Assembly (NCBI GenBank): GCA_024693165.1
Contig: JAILLM010000153.1
Coordinates: 1 to 19,217 of the forward strand
Reading direction: 5' to 3'
From: Bacilli bacterium
GTDB lineage: Bacteria; Bacillota_I; Bacilli_A; RF39; UBA660
DNA length: 19,217 nt
The position numbers and the translations under genes are program-made. Below the pieces are notes generated by a model. The model ran no database searches. It had not been told where the DNA came from and worked only from the letters and a program-made list of their open reading frames with translations. Of this stretch, positions 7,171 to 15,322 are shown in pieces. The number at the start of each line of letters is the position of its first letter. Positions within the stretch are counted from its first letter, which is position 1.

Positions 7171-7210
7171 TAATAAAAATAAAACACTATAAAGTTTTTT
7201 ATAGTGTTTT
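7171..7210 (-). terminator. Rho-independent terminator of the 645-aa gene
   Basis: AAAACACTATAAA and TTTATAGTGTTTT (plus 7198-7210 and 7181-7193) form a perfect 13-bp stem with a 4-nt loop, followed by a T-rich tract. It separates the 7224-9161 gene from the prepilin-like gene. I see no convincing promoter in the 38 bp that follow. Confidence 0.88.
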
Positions 7211-7223
7211 GTTTACATTATTT

Positions 7224-9161
7224 CTATTTATCAATATTTTCTCTTTTATAAAGTACATTATCTGCTCTAGTTAATCTTTTTACTGGTCTCTTTGATACTG
7301 GTCCTTTAGCTGGTTTCTTAGCCGGTTTCTTAGCTGGTTTCTTAGCTGGTTTATTAATTACATTTTCATCTACAACTGATGGACTAAATAAGTTTTGAAT
7401 ATTAGTAATATTAGTTTCTAATTGAAGGGCTGATGTTTGATCTAATCCCTTAGATTTAAGTCTTTCAATTAAACTAAATGCTGATACAAAATCATTAGAT
7501 AAAGCTAAATCATAAATATCTACGATGTTTCTAATATTCTTAAGTGCAGCTTTTTCTTGTGAAACACTTGAGTTAATTAATGTTTGACTTTCAATTACAG
7601 TTATAAATGTTTCCCTGGTTCTATATAACATATTAAGTATATTAATATGATTATGAGCTAATGTTTGAATTTGTCCAATCATAGTTAAAGTATTAATTCT
7701 ATTAATAGTAAGATTTTCTTTTTTCTTTGCCAATCCAATACTTAAGAAAGTTTCAGTATTAGAATTTTCTTTTACTGAATCTATTCTTTTTTCTAGTTCA
7801 ATAATAAACTCTAATCTTTTTTCATATACTTTAAGTAAATATTCATAAACTTTTATTTGTTGCTTTAGATTAGATTCAATATCAGTAAGATTATCTTTTG
7901 TATCCTCTAATTGATTTTCCATTTTTTGAGACATCTTTTTAGAACTTAATCTATCAAAGATAGTAAGTCTAGGAATAACTCCATTAATACAATCAGTTAA
8001 TACATTTTCACTAGCGATATTGTTAGTCGCATATATAGTTATTTCATTTATTATCTTAGTAAATAGTTTTAATTCTTCTTCACCATATTCATAAATATTT
8101 ACACTTGTTTCATATTCAAATTTTGGTACTTTGATAGCATTTGCTTCTCCAACCTTTTTCTTAAGTTGTTCTTCGATTTCTTCGCTATCTCTGATTAAAT
8201 CTAATTTAAACATTTCTTTATTCTTATTTTGATTAATTATTTCAATCAATTTTTCTGGATCAATCTTAACTTTTTTAAGTACAAACATCATTTCGTTTTT
8301 ATGAGTTAGGAATAAATAATCTAAATAATCTTCAAGATTCATTCTTTCAATTCCTGGTACATAAGCATAATCATAAAAAAACTTTAGTGCTTCGATACTC
8401 CAGTGCTTTTCTATCTTTTGATAAGTCTTTACAAGACCAGGTTTAAGTTCACTATAAAGTTTTTCCCTATTATAATCTAATACATATTCATTTCTAACTA
8501 AATGATCAAAGAATCTTTCTAAATAGTCTTTAAATGAAGAAATATAAATATGCATATTTTCATAAGGATAAATAGTTCCACTGATAGCATTATATAAATG
8601 CTCATCTATATACATATCCTCAATTTTTTTATTCTCATTAGATACATATCTTCTTTTTATTTCATCACATTCATCTTCAAAGTCATTAATAAAATCATTT
8701 AAAGAAAGATGATCATTAGTTATTCTTTTTTTAAAATATTCACTAAATAGATTTTGATCATATTCGCAAGTATATCTTACATATTTATCTAAAATATCAC
8801 TTGGCATATTACTAACTAAATTAATAGTATTTTTTTCAGCTAAAAATAATGATTTGTAACAATTATAAGCTTTTATAATTAGTTCTTCGTCTTCACTAAT
8901 TGGTAACTTATTTTCAGGAAATTCCTTATTTAAATCAGTAACAACATAGTTAGCTACATCTTTGATTGAATTTCTTTTAAGTAAATCTAAAAATATATTC
9001 ATATCAAATAATGAATCTATTAAAATTTTAAAAATAATTACTTTCTTATCATCTGGTCTGATAGAATTATCAAACTTGTCTAAATAAGGTGCAAGTCTTT
9101 TACAAACATTATAAATATATTCACGTTGAATAGGATTAAAATAATCACTAAAATCTTCCAT
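7224..9161 (-). CDS. Unknown 645-aa protein with coiled coil and Lys-Pro-Ala tail
   Basis: A large, mostly helical, highly charged protein with no signal peptide or membrane helix. Residues 1-400 are an unrecognised helical region (starting EDFSDYFNPIQREYIYNVCK). Residues about 405-475 are a clear coiled coil (QLEDTKDNLTDIESNLKQ and onwards). A further helical region (about 480-590) follows. The last about 45 residues are a disordered basic tail with four KPAK-type repeats encoded by a 12-bp tandem repeat. Such tails often bind nucleic acid or acidic surfaces. The ATG at 9159-9161 follows AGGGTG. It lies between the polC terminator and its own terminator, so it is probably monocistronic or reached by read-through from polC. 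No family is recognised; a chromosome-associated or cytoskeletal role would be a guess. Confidence 0.85.
   Translation of the reverse strand: MEDFSDYFNPIQREYIYNVCKRLAPYLDKFDNSIRPDDKKVIIFKILIDSLFDMNIFLDLLKRNSIKDVANYVVTDLNKEFPENKLPISEDEELIIKAYNCYKSLFLAEKNTINLVSNMPSDILDKYVRYTCEYDQNLFSEYFKKRITNDHLSLNDFINDFEDECDEIKRRYVSNENKKIEDMYIDEHLYNAISGTIYPYENMHIYISSFKDYLERFFDHLVRNEYVLDYNREKLYSELKPGLVKTYQKIEKHWSIEALKFFYDYAYVPGIERMNLEDYLDYLFLTHKNEMMFVLKKVKIDPEKLIEIINQNKNKEMFKLDLIRDSEEIEEQLKKKVGEANAIKVPKFEYETSVNIYEYGEEELKLFTKIINEITIYATNNIASENVLTDCINGVIPRLTIFDRLSSKKMSQKMENQLEDTKDNLTDIESNLKQQIKVYEYLLKVYEKRLEFIIELEKRIDSVKENSNTETFLSIGLAKKKENLTINRINTLTMIGQIQTLAHNHINILNMLYRTRETFITVIESQTLINSSVSQEKAALKNIRNIVDIYDLALSNDFVSAFSLIERLKSKGLDQTSALQLETNITNIQNLFSPSVVDENVINKPAKKPAKKPAKKPAKGPVSKRPVKRLTRADNVLYKRENIDK
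7306..7353 (-). repeat. Four 12-bp tandem repeats encoding KPAK units
   Basis: Consecutive units TTAGCTGGTTTC, TTAGCCGGTTTC, TTAGCTGGTTTC and TTAGCTGGTTTA (plus strand) lie in the C-terminal part of the 645-aa gene. The unit is a multiple of three, so changes in copy number would lengthen or shorten the basic tail without a frameshift. Confidence 0.85.
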
Positions 9162-9192
9162 CTAAATCACCCTGTTTTTTTATAATAACACA

Positions 9193-9229
9193 TAAAAAAA
9201 TAAAAGTGAGAAAAAATCTCACTTTTATT
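9193..9229 (-). terminator. Rho-independent terminator of polC
   Basis: AATAAAAGTGAGA and TCTCACTTTTATT (plus 9217-9229 and 9199-9211) form a 13-bp stem with a 5-nt loop, followed by a T run. The stop codon TAA at 9228-9230 is part of the stem. Confidence 0.88.
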
Positions 9230-12200
9230 AGAATAATGATAATTGATTTGATTCGCTTAAGTTTTTAAATACACCTAAGTCTCTTAATCTATCCATTGCA
9301 CTTGTTGGACATTTACCTCTATTATGTAAATCTTCTTGAGAAATAAATGGCATCTTTTTACGTTCTTCAATAATCTTCATTGCAACGTTTTCACCTAAAC
9401 CATCAATTGCACAGAATGGAATAATAAGTCCCTTACCATCTTCAGTAATAACAAAGTCTTTAGCTTCACTCTTTTCAATATCTATATTTTTGAAATAGAA
9501 TCCTCTAGCACACATCTCTAAGCATAAAAGAAGTGTATCTTTTTTTTCTTTATCTACATCTGATAGATTTGGAGTCATATCCATCTCATCGATCTTATCT
9601 CTAATTCCTTTTTCTCCTTGAATCATAGATGCAACATCAAACTTATCTCTTCTTATTGAAAGATAAGCACAATAATACCAAATTGGATGATGTACTTTAA
9701 ACCATGCAATTCTAAATGCACTTGTTACATATGCAGTAGCATGTGCTTTAGGGAACATGTATTTAATCTTACTACAAGATTCAATATACCACTCAGGAAT
9801 ATTATGTTCTCTCATATACTCTGCATGTTCTTTCCATCCAGCAGGATCTTTACTTGCTCTACCTTTTCTTACAAATTCCATTATCTTAAATGCTGTACCA
9901 GCAGGAAGTCCCCATGCAATCAAGTTAACCATAATGTCATCACGACAACCAATTACATTCTTAAATGGAACTTGAATAACTCCTTCTTCATTTGGAGTGC
10001 ATAAATCTTTAGCATTACCAAGCCATACATCTGTACCATGTGATAAACCAGAGATTTTTATAAGTTCACCAAATGTAGTTGGTTTAGTATCTTCAAGCAT
10101 TCCTAAAGTAAATGGTGTACCAAACTCAGGAATACCTAATGTACCAGTTGGACAATACTTAACTCCATCTTTAGTTAATCCTCTTAACTTAGTAGGTTCT
10201 AAATCAATTGCCTCACCTGATGCCGTATATTTACCAAGTATTTTTGGACTAGTAAATATAGACATTGTATCTAAGTCTCCAAGATCTATATCATTAACAT
10301 CTATTCCTGATAACTCACCTAGTTTTCTTAATACAGTTGGATCATCGTGTCCAAGTATATCAAGTTTAAGAAGGTCAGCTTCAATCTTATGATAATCAAA
10401 ATGTGTTGTTCTCCACTCAGCTGTTGGATCATCAGCAGGGTATTGGAAAGGGGTAAAATCCCAAATATCTTTATATCCTGGAACTACTACAATACCACCT
10501 GGGTGTTGTCCAGTTGTTCTCTTAACTCCAGTACATCCAATTGCTTGACGCTCAACTTCAACATCTCTTATATCACATTTAATAAGTTTCTTCTTCTTTA
10601 AATCATCTTTAGAAGCAACTTTAACACCATATATTTTAGCTTCTTGTACTAAATCATTATATTCTCTATCTTCATAGAATCCTTGTACATAACCAAATGC
10701 GGTCTTATCGGCAACTGTACCAATAGTACCAGCTCTATAAACATTATCTGTACCAAATAATACTTTTGTATAAGCATGAGCTGATGCTTGATTCAATCCT
10801 GAGAAGTTAAGATCGATATCTGGTACTTTTTCACCAGCAAAACCTAGGAATGTTGCAAATGGCATGTCATTACCTTGGTGAATCATTAAAGTTCCACATT
10901 CAGGACAATCTTTATTTGGTAAATCGTATCCACTTGCATATTTTTCAGCATAAGCATGTCCCTCTGAATCAACAAATTCATTATGACAACACTTAGGACA
11001 ATAATAATGAGCAGGAAGTCCATTACATTCAGTAATACCCATCATTGATGCAACGAATGATGAACCTACTGAACCACGAGATCCAACTAAGAATCCATCA
11101 TCATTAGAGTGTTTAACTAACTTTTGAGCAATTAAATAAATAACGTCGAAACCTCCACCAATGATACCAGTAAGTTTAAGTTTTGCTTTTTCAATAGCAT
11201 CTTCATCACTTAACTCAGGTTCTTCTCTTTTGATTTCTTCAGTCTTTAACTTAACTACTCCATCATAACCTGACATAATTACATCATGTAAATAACTAGA
11301 AAACATTTTATCTTTTTCATCTTCACTCATATTAGGGTATTCTTGATCCATATGAGCTTTAACTAAATCAGTAATCTTATCTCCATAAAATTCTTGAGCA
11401 ATACGCTCTTCAATATTTCTAGGAAGTGGATCTCCATACATCGAATGAGCTTTATCAAATACCAAGTCTCTACATATTTCTTGAGAGTGTTCAATAATTG
11501 GAGAATATGGTTTTTCAGGATAATCTATTACTTGAATTTCTTCTAATTCAGAAATAATCTTATTTGGATTATCAATAACCATCTCATGAACTAAATCTTT
11601 ATCTTTAATAAATGAGAAGGCATCTAACATTTCTTTGGTAGTTCTAAAGAATTGATTTGGAATATCTCCGTGTTGAGTAAGACCAGTATCAGTAAATTTA
11701 GATAATAACTTATAGTTACCATTTTCAAAATCAAATCCCATAATACCAGTTCTTGTGAACTTACTTAAAGATTTATTAATTGCTGATTTCTTATCTTCTT
11801 CATTCTTGATTTGTTCTAATTCATCACTTGCTTTCATACCTTTTTCAGTAGCATAAATAGCAAGTATATTATTAACTGTGATTGGAATTGATTTAAATCC
11901 ACTTAATACATATACATATTTAAGTATCTTTTTATCAAAATCAGTTAAATTAGCATAATTTCTTTCAGCTTTAGCAATTGCATCTTCAACATTAGTTTTA
12001 TTAACTGGTGTTTTGCCTTTTGATTTTAAGCATCTTGCTAAAGGATGTCTTCCTTTACCAGGAACATTTTGATTAACTATAATCTCTCTAGCTAAAACAT
12101 CTTCAGGATTTAAATTATGTACATCACCAGATGCAATAATCATCTTACCAGCCTTTTTAGCACATCTAATAATCTTTTCTATTAACTTAACTAAATGAGC

Positions 12201-15008
12201 CTTATTATTAATATCATGAGAATCAATCAAGAACATATAATTATCAAGTGGTTGAATCTCAATATAATCATAGAATTCCATAGCTTTAACAAGCTCTTCT
12301 TCATTTCTTGTTAGAGCAAGATTAAATATTTCACCATTCAAACAAGCTGAACCAACAAAACAATTTTCTCTTAATTCATTTACTAGTCTTCTTGGTATTC
12401 TTGCATTTCTACTCATAAAGTTAGTATTAGCAAAACTAATTATCTTAAATAAATCTTTTAATCCTTTTTGATTCTTAGCAATAATAGTTATGTGTTTTAT
12501 TGAATCATAATCATTTGCAATATTTTCAGTAAATGATTCACTAGGAATATTTTCATACATTTGAAGATGGTCTTTATGACACCAATCAAATTTCCATGAA
12601 TAACCTTCTACTCCATAATCTTCAAATGGATTTTCAGGATTAGTATCGCTATCCATTTTAATCTTAATATAATTCTTGTAAGAAATCATATCTTGAATAT
12701 TCTTCATATATCTTGGATTATTCTTAATAGCAATACTTTCTAGTAAACCTAAATCATTAAGTTCTTTTAATGTATTTATTCCATCAATTTGTTTAAGCAT
12801 ACTATTGAATATAAGTGCAGTATTTTCAGAGTCGACATCTGCACCATGGTGTTGTCCAACATAAATAGAATAATCTATTTTATATTCTTGTAATCCATTA
12901 GTAATAACAATTGGAATATTATTTTCAGCTGGATTAAGTTTAATAACTCCAGTAGTAGATACTACACTAAAGTCTTCATTATTTAAGAATACTTCAAAGT
13001 TAACTGATTCAGTTTTAGAACCAATATATTTTTTTGTTAAGCTGTATTCTTTCTTATAACCTTTAACTACTGTTTCAGTAGCAGAATCTCTAATATCTTT
13101 TTCTACAGAAGTAATATTAAATATAGATTCACCATCTAATTTAACATCTTGAATTAATGAACCAACTTCTTCTTTTACCTCAAAAGTATTTAATTCATTA
13201 TTATCTTCGTCTTCTTCAACATCACCTTCACCAGTATCTACTCCATAGTTTTTACCTAATGCTGCAAGTGAATGTCTCTTTAAATCTCTATTAATAACTC
13301 TTGATAAATTTAATGTATCAATGATTGGGTTTTTAAGTGGACCTAAATCATATTTGAAATAAGCCATATCTAACATATTCTTATCGAATTTAGCATTGTG
13401 AGCGACTAAAGGAAGATCTTCAATCCACTCTTTAAATCTCTTAGTTACATTTTCCTCATTATCAGCATCTTTTACATCATCATCACTAATATTAGTAACT
13501 CTTGTGATTGCTTCATCAATATGGTGTCCTGGATTAATAAGTTCATCAAAACGATCAACTACTTCTCCATCTTTAATCTTAACTCCACCAATTTCAATCA
13601 TAGAGTCTCCAATACCTGGGTTAAAACCTGTTGTTTCAGTATCGAATACTACGAATATTTGATCTTTAAGTTTTCTGTCATCAGCATTAAAACAAACATT
13701 TAAATACGAATCAAACATATCTAGTTCAACACCATAAGCAGCTTTGAATGGAACATAGTTTTTCTTTTCTTCACGAAGTTCTTCATTCATTTCTTCAAGT
13801 GCTTTGATGCCTTCAAGATTTCCTGATTCTTTTAACTCTTCGATTGTATTTTCGTTTTCTTTTATTTTTTCATCAAATTCTTTTTTCTTTGATTTATTAT
13901 ATTTAGTTACTTTATCAAATACATGAGGGAATGCTTGGCAACAATCATGGTCTGTGATCGCAATACCTGCATGTCCAAACTTGATAGCTGTATCAACTAA
14001 TTCTTCTTCATTAATTACTCCATCCATTTGAGACATCATAGTATGTGCATGCAACTCAACACGTTTTTCAGGATAATCATCTTTTCTTTTTACAATTGGA
14101 GAATCAATTGGTTCATAAGTTCTCATGTTGAATACTAAGTCATGTGCATATTGATCATCTCTTACTTGACCAGTAAAATGATACCAATTGCCTTTCTTTA
14201 ACTCTTTCATAACTTTTGTATAATCTTCTTCGTCACTTGCAAAGTATTTACCTAGAATTGAAGAAGAATTATCGGAAATCTTAATATTAATTAAATAGAA
14301 CTCTCCACCTGTCTTCTTTTGTCTTACCATTCCTTCAGTATCAATAATGTAAGCTTCTAGATTAACAGCATTTTCTTCTTTAGTTAAAGTAACAATAGGT
14401 ACTAAACCTTCTCTTTGGTATTCAACCTTTTTCTTTGGTACCCATTTTTGTTCTTTAGTATTTTGATTAATAATTGGAATTGGTATAACTACTTCTTCTT
14501 TTGTTTTTTTAATGATCTTTTTGATAGCTGCCCTTTCAACATCATTAATATTACATTTTATTTTAAAACCAATTATTCCAACTTCTTTTAAAGATATAAG
14601 TAAATTCTTTTCTTCTGCTTTAATAAGCTTCTTTTCCATTTCAGAAGTTACATCTATATTTATATTATCTTCACTAATAGTAATTAAATTAGGATCTATT
14701 CCTGATAAAGAAATTTGTTTCTTAACAATTTTCTTAAAAAAATAATTAAAATATTCTAAAACTAAATCAGGATTAAGTGTTTCATACTTAATATCTATAT
14801 TAATAGTTTCAACATCATCTATTCCTTCACTACAAAGTTTCTTTAAACTCATCATAGATGAAACAGGAATAATTTCAGGCGCACTAATCTTAATAGTCCA
14901 AGCATTAGTTTTCTTATGTATAATGCATGATTCAAATGATGCATTTTCAAAAGAAACTATATCGTTAAAACCAATTTTTTTGAAAAATCTTAGTAGTTTA
15001 TCATCCAT
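9228..15008 (-). CDS. polC: PolC-type DNA polymerase III alpha subunit, unusually large
   Basis: This is the replicative polymerase with built-in 3'-5' exonuclease: 1926 residues against about 1430-1470 usually. Order: N-terminal domain (1-200), OB-fold (about 205-300), PHP domain (RVELHAHTMMSQMDG 316-330, AITDHD 350-354), and exonuclease (FDTETTG 455-461, AHNAKFD 536-542, HHGADVDSENTA 720-731). The polymerase follows, with LVGSRGSVGSS (1307-1317), a four-Cys zinc site (CPKC 1337-1340, CPEC 1368-1371), catalytic PDIDLNFSG (Asp1397, Asp1399) and KLDILGHDDPT (Asp1550). The final QLSLF (1922-1926) is a classical beta-clamp binding motif. All catalytic residues are kept. The extra length comes from at least four insertions (about 371-418, 592-716, 990-1111, 1208-1275). 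A GGAAG site precedes the ATG, and the gene has its own promoter and terminator. Confidence 0.97.
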   Translation of the reverse strand: MDDKLLRFFKKIGFNDIVSFENASFESCIIHKKTNAWTIKISAPEIIPVSSMMSLKKLCSEGIDDVETINIDIKYETLNPDLVLEYFNYFFKKIVKKQISLSGIDPNLITISEDNINIDVTSEMEKKLIKAEEKNLLISLKEVGIIGFKIKCNINDVERAAIKKIIKKTKEEVVIPIPIINQNTKEQKWVPKKKVEYQREGLVPIVTLTKEENAVNLEAYIIDTEGMVRQKKTGGEFYLINIKISDNSSSILGKYFASDEEDYTKVMKELKKGNWYHFTGQVRDDQYAHDLVFNMRTYEPIDSPIVKRKDDYPEKRVELHAHTMMSQMDGVINEEELVDTAIKFGHAGIAITDHDCCQAFPHVFDKVTKYNKSKKKEFDEKIKENENTIEELKESGNLEGIKALEEMNEELREEKKNYVPFKAAYGVELDMFDSYLNVCFNADDRKLKDQIFVVFDTETTGFNPGIGDSMIEIGGVKIKDGEVVDRFDELINPGHHIDEAITRVTNISDDDVKDADNEENVTKRFKEWIEDLPLVAHNAKFDKNMLDMAYFKYDLGPLKNPIIDTLNLSRVINRDLKRHSLAALGKNYGVDTGEGDVEEDEDNNELNTFEVKEEVGSLIQDVKLDGESIFNITSVEKDIRDSATETVVKGYKKEYSLTKKYIGSKTESVNFEVFLNNEDFSVVSTTGVIKLNPAENNIPIVITNGLQEYKIDYSIYVGQHHGADVDSENTALIFNSMLKQIDGINTLKELNDLGLLESIAIKNNPRYMKNIQDMISYKNYIKIKMDSDTNPENPFEDYGVEGYSWKFDWCHKDHLQMYENIPSESFTENIANDYDSIKHITIIAKNQKGLKDLFKIISFANTNFMSRNARIPRRLVNELRENCFVGSACLNGEIFNLALTRNEEELVKAMEFYDYIEIQPLDNYMFLIDSHDINNKAHLVKLIEKIIRCAKKAGKMIIASGDVHNLNPEDVLAREIIVNQNVPGKGRHPLARCLKSKGKTPVNKTNVEDAIAKAERNYANLTDFDKKILKYVYVLSGFKSIPITVNNILAIYATEKGMKASDELEQIKNEEDKKSAINKSLSKFTRTGIMGFDFENGNYKLLSKFTDTGLTQHGDIPNQFFRTTKEMLDAFSFIKDKDLVHEMVIDNPNKIISELEEIQVIDYPEKPYSPIIEHSQEICRDLVFDKAHSMYGDPLPRNIEERIAQEFYGDKITDLVKAHMDQEYPNMSEDEKDKMFSSYLHDVIMSGYDGVVKLKTEEIKREEPELSDEDAIEKAKLKLTGIIGGGFDVIYLIAQKLVKHSNDDGFLVGSRGSVGSSFVASMMGITECNGLPAHYYCPKCCHNEFVDSEGHAYAEKYASGYDLPNKDCPECGTLMIHQGNDMPFATFLGFAGEKVPDIDLNFSGLNQASAHAYTKVLFGTDNVYRAGTIGTVADKTAFGYVQGFYEDREYNDLVQEAKIYGVKVASKDDLKKKKLIKCDIRDVEVERQAIGCTGVKRTTGQHPGGIVVVPGYKDIWDFTPFQYPADDPTAEWRTTHFDYHKIEADLLKLDILGHDDPTVLRKLGELSGIDVNDIDLGDLDTMSIFTSPKILGKYTASGEAIDLEPTKLRGLTKDGVKYCPTGTLGIPEFGTPFTLGMLEDTKPTTFGELIKISGLSHGTDVWLGNAKDLCTPNEEGVIQVPFKNVIGCRDDIMVNLIAWGLPAGTAFKIMEFVRKGRASKDPAGWKEHAEYMREHNIPEWYIESCSKIKYMFPKAHATAYVTSAFRIAWFKVHHPIWYYCAYLSIRRDKFDVASMIQGEKGIRDKIDEMDMTPNLSDVDKEKKDTLLLCLEMCARGFYFKNIDIEKSEAKDFVITEDGKGLIIPFCAIDGLGENVAMKIIEERKKMPFISQEDLHNRGKCPTSAMDRLRDLGVFKNLSESNQLSLF
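12861..13235 (-). other. About 125-residue insertion inside the PolC exonuclease domain
   Basis: Between the exonuclease segment ending LGKNYGVD and the last catalytic motif (HHGADVD), PolC proteins normally have only a few residues. Here residues about 592-716 intervene. They begin with an acidic linker (GDVEEDEDNNE) and continue as a beta-rich segment (SVNFEVFLNNEDFSVVSTTG, IKLNPAENNIPIVITNGLQE, then YKIDYSIYV). The pattern of a short strand, 'G-x-I-x-L-x-P-x-x-N-x-I-x-I' and a final 'Y-x-I-x-Y-x-I' resembles a small Ig- or cadherin-like beta-sandwich. That fold call is an inference. Confidence 0.6.
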
Positions 15009-15058
15009 TTTACATCTTCCATTTCATTACTTACTATTTTACCAAATTTATGTGTCTT

Positions 15059-15088
15059 TTTATACTGAAACTTAACTCTAGTAATCAA
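15059..15088 (-). promoter_or_regulatory. Promoter of polC
   Basis: Minus-strand TTGATT (plus 15083-15088) and TATAAA (plus 15059-15064) are 18 bp apart, downstream of the small RNA's terminator. polC therefore need not depend on read-through. Confidence 0.55.
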
Positions 15089-15098
15089 TTTTTTGCAC

Positions 15099-15122
15099 AA
15101 AAAAACTAGAGATAATCTCTAG
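15099..15122 (-). terminator. Rho-independent terminator of the small RNA
   Basis: CTAGAGA and TCTCTAG (plus 15116-15122 and 15106-15112) form a 7-bp stem with a 3-nt loop, followed by seven T. It fixes the direction of the small RNA as minus. Confidence 0.85.
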
Positions 15123-15266
15123 AATCTATATAATCATTTGTTTGGAAGATCAAAAGCTGTTAAGTCTCGGTTGTATGCTAATAGATAAGTGTATCAAGTT
15201 GTGTATAAAGAAATAATTAAGTGTTTAGTGTTATCTATTATCTTCCGGGTAAATGACACCCACAAA
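15099..15266 (-). ncRNA. Structured small RNA upstream of polC, family not identified
   Basis: About 168 nt without a protein frame, bounded by a promoter (TATAAT at 15272-15277) and an intrinsic terminator. Folding by eye gives a nested structure. An outer UGUUU/AAACA (15264-15268 with 15139-15143) encloses a GGGU/ACCC hairpin (15258-15261 with 15247-15250). A 7-bp GGAAGAU/AUCUUCC helix (15240-15246 with 15144-15150) stacks directly on a 9-bp AAUAGAUAA/UUAUCUAUU helix (15231-15239 with 15180-15188). A 29-nt internal segment (15151-15179) lies on one side and a 42-nt apical loop at the tip. The long rod with a one-sided bubble and the size are compatible with 6S RNA, but I cannot confirm conserved 6S sequence. 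T-box, tmRNA, SRP RNA and RNase P RNA do not fit. Confidence 0.65.
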
Positions 15267-15271
15267 CAGTA

Positions 15272-15299
15272 ATTATACTCTTATGAATAAAAAAATCAA
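15272..15299 (-). promoter_or_regulatory. Promoter of the small RNA
   Basis: Minus-strand TTGATT (plus 15294-15299) and a perfect TATAAT (plus 15272-15277) are 16 bp apart. The -35 lies inside the terminator stem of the upstream gene. Confidence 0.65.
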
Positions 15300-15322
15300 G
15301 AAAAAATTTAACTTTCTTGATT
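15286..15322 (-). terminator. Rho-independent terminator of the 16549-15308 operon
   Basis: AATCAAGAAA and TTTCTTGATT (plus 15313-15322 and 15294-15303) form a 10-bp stem with a 9-nt loop that contains the gene's TAA, followed by seven T. It also has a T-rich tail on the plus strand, so it could work both ways. Confidence 0.8.

Noticed and set aside
9687..10392. Several plus-strand frames opposite polC
   Set aside because: They are antisense to highly conserved polymerase motifs and have no independent family signal.
9228..15008. PolC length as a sign of two fused or frameshifted genes
   Set aside because: All PolC domains occur once and in the normal order in a single frame. The extra length comes from internal insertions.
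15099..15266. T-box or attenuator controlling polC
   Set aside because: There is no T-box sequence, and polC has its own promoter downstream of the terminator. A possible alternative pairing with ACTAGAG further down would form only after the terminator is passed.
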